Source of the DNA: Poecilobothrus nobilitatus
Taxonomy: Eukaryota > Arthropoda > Insecta > Diptera > Dolichopodidae
Assembly (NCBI GenBank): GCA_947095535.1
Contig: OX352774.1
Span: 40,440,496 to 40,504,495, forward strand
Length of the DNA: 64,000 nucleotides
Direction of reading: 5' to 3'
In this document: in pieces, positions 59,972 through 64,000 of the stretch
Numbering within the stretch: position 1 is the first letter of the stretch
Layout: each line of letters starts with the position of its first letter
Program-made: the position numbers and the translations under genes
The notes under the pieces: model-generated
Told to the model about the DNA's origin: nothing
Seen by the model: the letters and a program-made list of their open reading frames with translations, nothing else
Database searches by the model: none

Positions 59972-60721
59972 CAGGGCTGTCACTTTACTACAAATGTAGC
60001 AGATCTACTAGTTTTTATTCATTTTAAACATCTACTACGTAGTAACAAATAAATACTACTATACTATTTACAAAAAGTTGAAAAATCCTACTCCATTTGT
60101 TCAAAAAACATTTTTTCACTTCTTTGTTAATCTCTGATAATTAAAAAAAAAATTTAGGTGATATTTAAAAAACGCACCATAATTATTTTATTTAAACGCT
60201 AACTTCCATATTATAATAATAAACGCAAACTTGAACAACTTTGATAGTTGACACTTGTCAGTGACATTGTTCAAATGTCAATGTTTAAATTTAAATTTGT
60301 AGATGGAAAGTATATACGAAAATAATTTACAACTACTTTATGTGATATTATAATAATCAAAAAGAATAATATATATATAGTTTTATTTTTGATTTAATAT
60401 TTTGATTTACTTTTGTGTTATGTTAATTAATAATTAAATTTTTTGAAATATTGTTAAGTTTTTATTAATTTATGTTTTTGTGAATTCAAATTCTTATTTT
60501 CATTTATGTTATTTTTGGTTGTTTTTTAAATATTAATCTTTGTAAGACAAGGAAAATAATATAAAAGTTCAAAAATTTGTAATTTCGTCTAATTTTTTCT
60601 TTATAATCCCTAAAATTTGTTCACTAATTCATGAAAAAGAAATCAATTACATTTGCACCTAATATACTACATTTTATTTTAAATTTTACTACTCCCTCTC
60701 AACAACGAAGTGACAGCACTG
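59972..60721. mobile_element. Non-autonomous hAT element (750 bp) with perfect 8-bp target duplication
   Basis: The left terminus CAGGGCTGTCACTT and the right terminus (reverse complement) CAGTGCTGTCACTT match at 13 of 14 bases and fit the hAT CAGnGnTG type. Both sides carry the 8-bp direct repeat ATTATACA (59964-59971 and 60722-60729), the hAT target-duplication length. The interior has no transposase frame. The 64-codon frame at 60631-60825 crosses the right end and is not a gene. The intact duplication suggests a fairly recent insertion. Confidence 0.85.
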
Positions 60722-60729
60722 ATTATACA

Positions 60730-63700
60730 TTAAATTTATATGACAGACTTTATTTTATGTATTTGTTTAATGCTAAACTTAAAAGAAAAGTGATAATAAG
60801 TCTAAAGAAAAGGACAACAAATTGATGATATAAGCACAATAATGTTTGCGTTTCGAATCCATTTTTCAAGATCAATTTTTTTTTTTTTTTTTCATTCTTT
60901 TGTTTTTATTATTTTTATTTTTTATATCATCACCCACTAAATCCAAATAGTATATATATGGTGAATTAATAGTTAAAAAATTTTTTTTTTATTTTTGATA
61001 TTTATTTCTTTTTTATATTTTTAGTCCTTCATCCTTCATCCTTAAGTGATGAAAGCAAACAAAAGGCATACAAGAGACAACATGAACAAAAAATATTAAC
61101 AATAAATAAAAAAGAAAAAAAAAAAGGAAATTCGATAGATTTTTTTTCTTTATTTTGATTTTTCTTTTTTAATGTCAAGTCAAGAAGAAAATAAAAAAAA
61201 TGGCCTCAACCGTTAGTCACATTATAAGTTTTATAAAATAAAATAGTGACAACCCTATGTCAGTAATAAACAATGATTTTTTTTTTTTTTGTTTTGTTAC
61301 AAGGTTATTAAACTAAACAAAAAATATTTTTTTTATAGTGATATAAAAATAGAAGGATAAAAAGTAGGGTAGAAAATGTTCTTACTTCCACTTGTTAATT
61401 TTTTTTTTTTTTTAACGTAACATTCACTATAAGTAACTAAAATTAAATAAAAAATAGATCAAGATGATACGATACTGCTTGGGTTTTTTCTTTTATTTAA
61501 TTTATTTAAAAACAAATATATATGTATATATATATATACACTTATATATGTACAAACAAAAAATATCAAATTAAGATAAAAATTTCATAACACGTTAAAA
61601 AAATACAGGAAATAGAAAAATTCTATGGTGGAAATTTTAAACTTGATCTAAATGTTTTTTTTTTTTTTTTTTTATTATGTATGAAAGAAAAATGTAAAAT
61701 TAATTTTTTGTCATTACTTAACTTTAACTAATTATTTGGAACGTCTATATAAGTATACTTATATATATTTATTAAAATCATAGTTGATCATTAGTAAATT
61801 TTAAAAGAGGTGTCAACTTCTTTTTTTTTGTAGTACATATAAGTAATTAGGGTTAGTAGAAAAATTTGAATCGTTTCGGCATTGATTATTTTTTTTTTTT
61901 ACTAATTAATAAAAAGAAAATAATTAACAAGAGTGCGGAAAACTGTTTTTGAAGAGAGATTCTAATACACATGTACATACATTTTTTGGCTGTTAAATTT
62001 TAAACTTGAAGATCAATCTATAAGTTATATATATACTTCTTACACGATACAACAGTTCATCAACGGTTAAATTAATTTGTAAAAATCAAGCGACTGGTGA
62101 ACAACCGTAGTATTGTATATATACTTACTTATGTATAAATGCAATTTGCTAACAGTTGAAACAATATTGAGGGGTTGAATACTATATGAACTTTTAACCG
62201 CCTTTTGTATATAACCGTCGAATGGAAATAGTATCGTATATTCAACCCACATTGAACCGATTTTATTATTATTTAAAAATTTTTAGATAAACCTAGATAT
62301 TTTCTTTCTATATAAATAAATAACTATGTATATGTACTAAAATAATATTCTAAATAAAGAAATATCATTTACATATTACTGCTATATACTTTTATAATTC
62401 TAAAACTCGGAACCAATGTTATGGAGATTTTTAACTATATGTTTGCCGTTCCCAATATCCAATATCATTATAGCCCGAAAACATTTTTCAAAATTCCATG
62501 CAAAAAAAAATGCTTATAGTAAATAAAACATGTCATTGAAAAGTTAAGCAATGTAATGCATAAATATTTTTGTTGAACTAAAATTCTCATTAGATTGTAA
62601 TTGTGCGTATATTTTAACCAAAACACATCAAAACAACATCAGATCATAATTTTACTCAATATCTCAACTGCATCATGAAATAAGCACTTAAAATGCATTT
62701 CTAAATTAAAGAAGGTTTCTTTTCAAATTGCAGATTATTCTCTGATTTTTTACAATTTCTCAACAAAAAATATTTTAGGCGTATGTTTTATAAGAAAATA
62801 CATATTGTTTATTAAATTTCCTATTATTTCGACTTTTACTTACAAAAAAAAAAAAATTATATAATGTTTACGAAACGCAAGCCCTTAAAGATCCTTCTTT
62901 CTTAAAATACTGTTTTTCAATACGGTTTTTTTTTTTTAGATTAAAAATTTTAAAATTATTCAATTTCAAATTTGAAATCTTTAAAACAATAATATCACAC
63001 AAAGTTTAAAAAATAAATAATTGTAGGTAAATTAAATTATCTAAATAAAAAAATATAATTGAAATCAAGTTGAAATGTTTTTTTTTTTTTTTCTACTTCA
63101 CAATTTAACAAAATATTCTTCAGTAGGTAATTTGTTACAAATTTGCATCCTTTTAAATATTTAAAGTATATTTTTTTAAGTATTTATGTATTTTTAAATC
63201 AACTTTTAGAAAAAAAAAAAAAATTTATTTAAGTATTTAAAAAAATTCAACCATAAAATACATATACATATATAAAAGTACTTTCACTCATTACACAATA
63301 TAAAGTACTTTTCAAAAGTATTTTTTACAACAAATTGTAAATAGTTATTAAATAGTATATAAATTTAAAAAGAAAATAAAAAAAATCAAAAACAAAAAAA
63401 AAAACTTTTAGATCCAAACGTATAAAAAAAACTTTTTACCGAGCCATAAGAAAAAAAAAAAATTCTCAAACTAAGGGGGAAAAAAAAATAAATCACAAAC
63501 CGTAGTTATACCAAAAATTTTATATCAATTTTTTTTCTTTATTATGTAAATATATAAAATATACGATGGGGACTTTTGTATCCTACTTTTATATTATTTT
63601 TTTATTTATTCTATCCCTACCTTACGCAAAATGCTATTTTTTATCTGCTATATTTAGTACTTTAAAATTTTTAATATTTTTAAATACACATTCAAACTTT

Positions 63701-64000
63701 CATTAAATTTCTTTTCATTATTGCTTTTAAAATGAAAATAAAATCCAATATACGTATATCATAACAAGGATAATAAAGAATATTTCAAATGATAAATAAG
63801 TAAGTAGATACTATATAAGTACATAAGTAGTTATAGTTTATTTCTAATACTTAAATATGAAATTTTGGACCAAATAAAAAAAATTGGATTTAAATAAAAA
63901 TCTGATAAGTGTACTTATGGTTAATAAACGTATACATAAACATAAACGTAAGCCGAAGCATATATACATTCAAAGTTTGACAAATTAAAAAAAAATTATT
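60730..64000. other. Gene-poor A+T-rich sequence to the right edge
   Basis: Many long A and T runs and short (TA)n (about 61518-61540). No gene, RNA gene or element boundary recognised. The 61-codon minus frame at 62067-62252 lies in a slightly more complex stretch (words GGTTGAATACTATATGAAC and CCGTCGAATGG) but has no motif. Confidence 0.5.

Noticed and set aside
60631..60825. 64-codon frame
   Set aside because: Crosses the precise right end of the hAT element and its target duplication.

Overview
This is eukaryotic DNA from a strongly A+T-rich genome with many homopolymer and (TA)n runs and no bacterial-style gene packing. An insect, most likely a fly (Diptera), fits best. The evidence is a spliced MADF-BESS gene, a family type that is abundant in Diptera; a jockey-like non-LTR retrotransposon; and Helitron, hAT, SINE and tandem-repeat elements. 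The last of these carry the (ACGG)n block followed by 'catnGctaAATcG' that I know from fly repeats. Species is not determinable from the window, and A+T content was judged by eye.

Only one ordinary host gene is convincingly present: a two-exon MADF-BESS protein on the minus strand (42817-43826, 293 aa, 128-nt intron). It has a plausible initiator about 110 nt upstream of its ATG and a poly(A) signal downstream. The other long intact reading frame (2-1444, running off the left edge) is the reverse-transcriptase end of a LINE. Most remaining open frames are low-complexity poly-A/T translations or frames inside repeats. A short acidic terminal exon is possible at 6331-6419 (minus), but it is weakly supported.

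The rest is intergenic or intronic sequence rich in mobile-element remains. From left to right: LINE ORF2 and tail (1-1863); a TA-flanked inverted-repeat element with a tRNA-derived SINE inside (2172-2945); a second SINE (4104-4340); a complete non-autonomous Helitron (7359-8689, minus) beside a tandem-repeat element remnant (8831-9717); a Helitron 3' end (15120); a 520-bp tandem duplication (15391-16492); a small AAT-flanked element (17548-17623); a degenerate LINE (about 26.3 kb); a 1.5-kb element with eight 142-bp tandem monomers (26656-28127); a foldback element (28174-28589); a degenerate LINE (34730-35126); tRNA-like relics (32.5 and 38.9 kb); related tandem-repeat-type relics (39.5 and 46.5-47.0 kb); a MITE (45064-45226); a degenerate LINE (48.2-48.7 kb); a 200-N assembly gap (50524-50723); a second Helitron copy in opposite orientation (52458-53620, plus); a second copy of the first SINE (53676-53818); a second AAT-flanked element (59382-59456); and a hAT element with a perfect 8-bp target duplication (59972-60721).

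I did not find a new multi-gene system. The most interesting signals are structural. The Helitron pair has precise termini and an internal segment whose few differences are all synonymous in one frame. The Helitrons also carry the 5' block of the 142-bp-repeat element. The 142-bp array shows a 284-bp higher-order pattern. One SINE copy carries a perfect 10-bp stem-loop after its tRNA head. A tiny element has a conserved core between AAT/ATT repeats.
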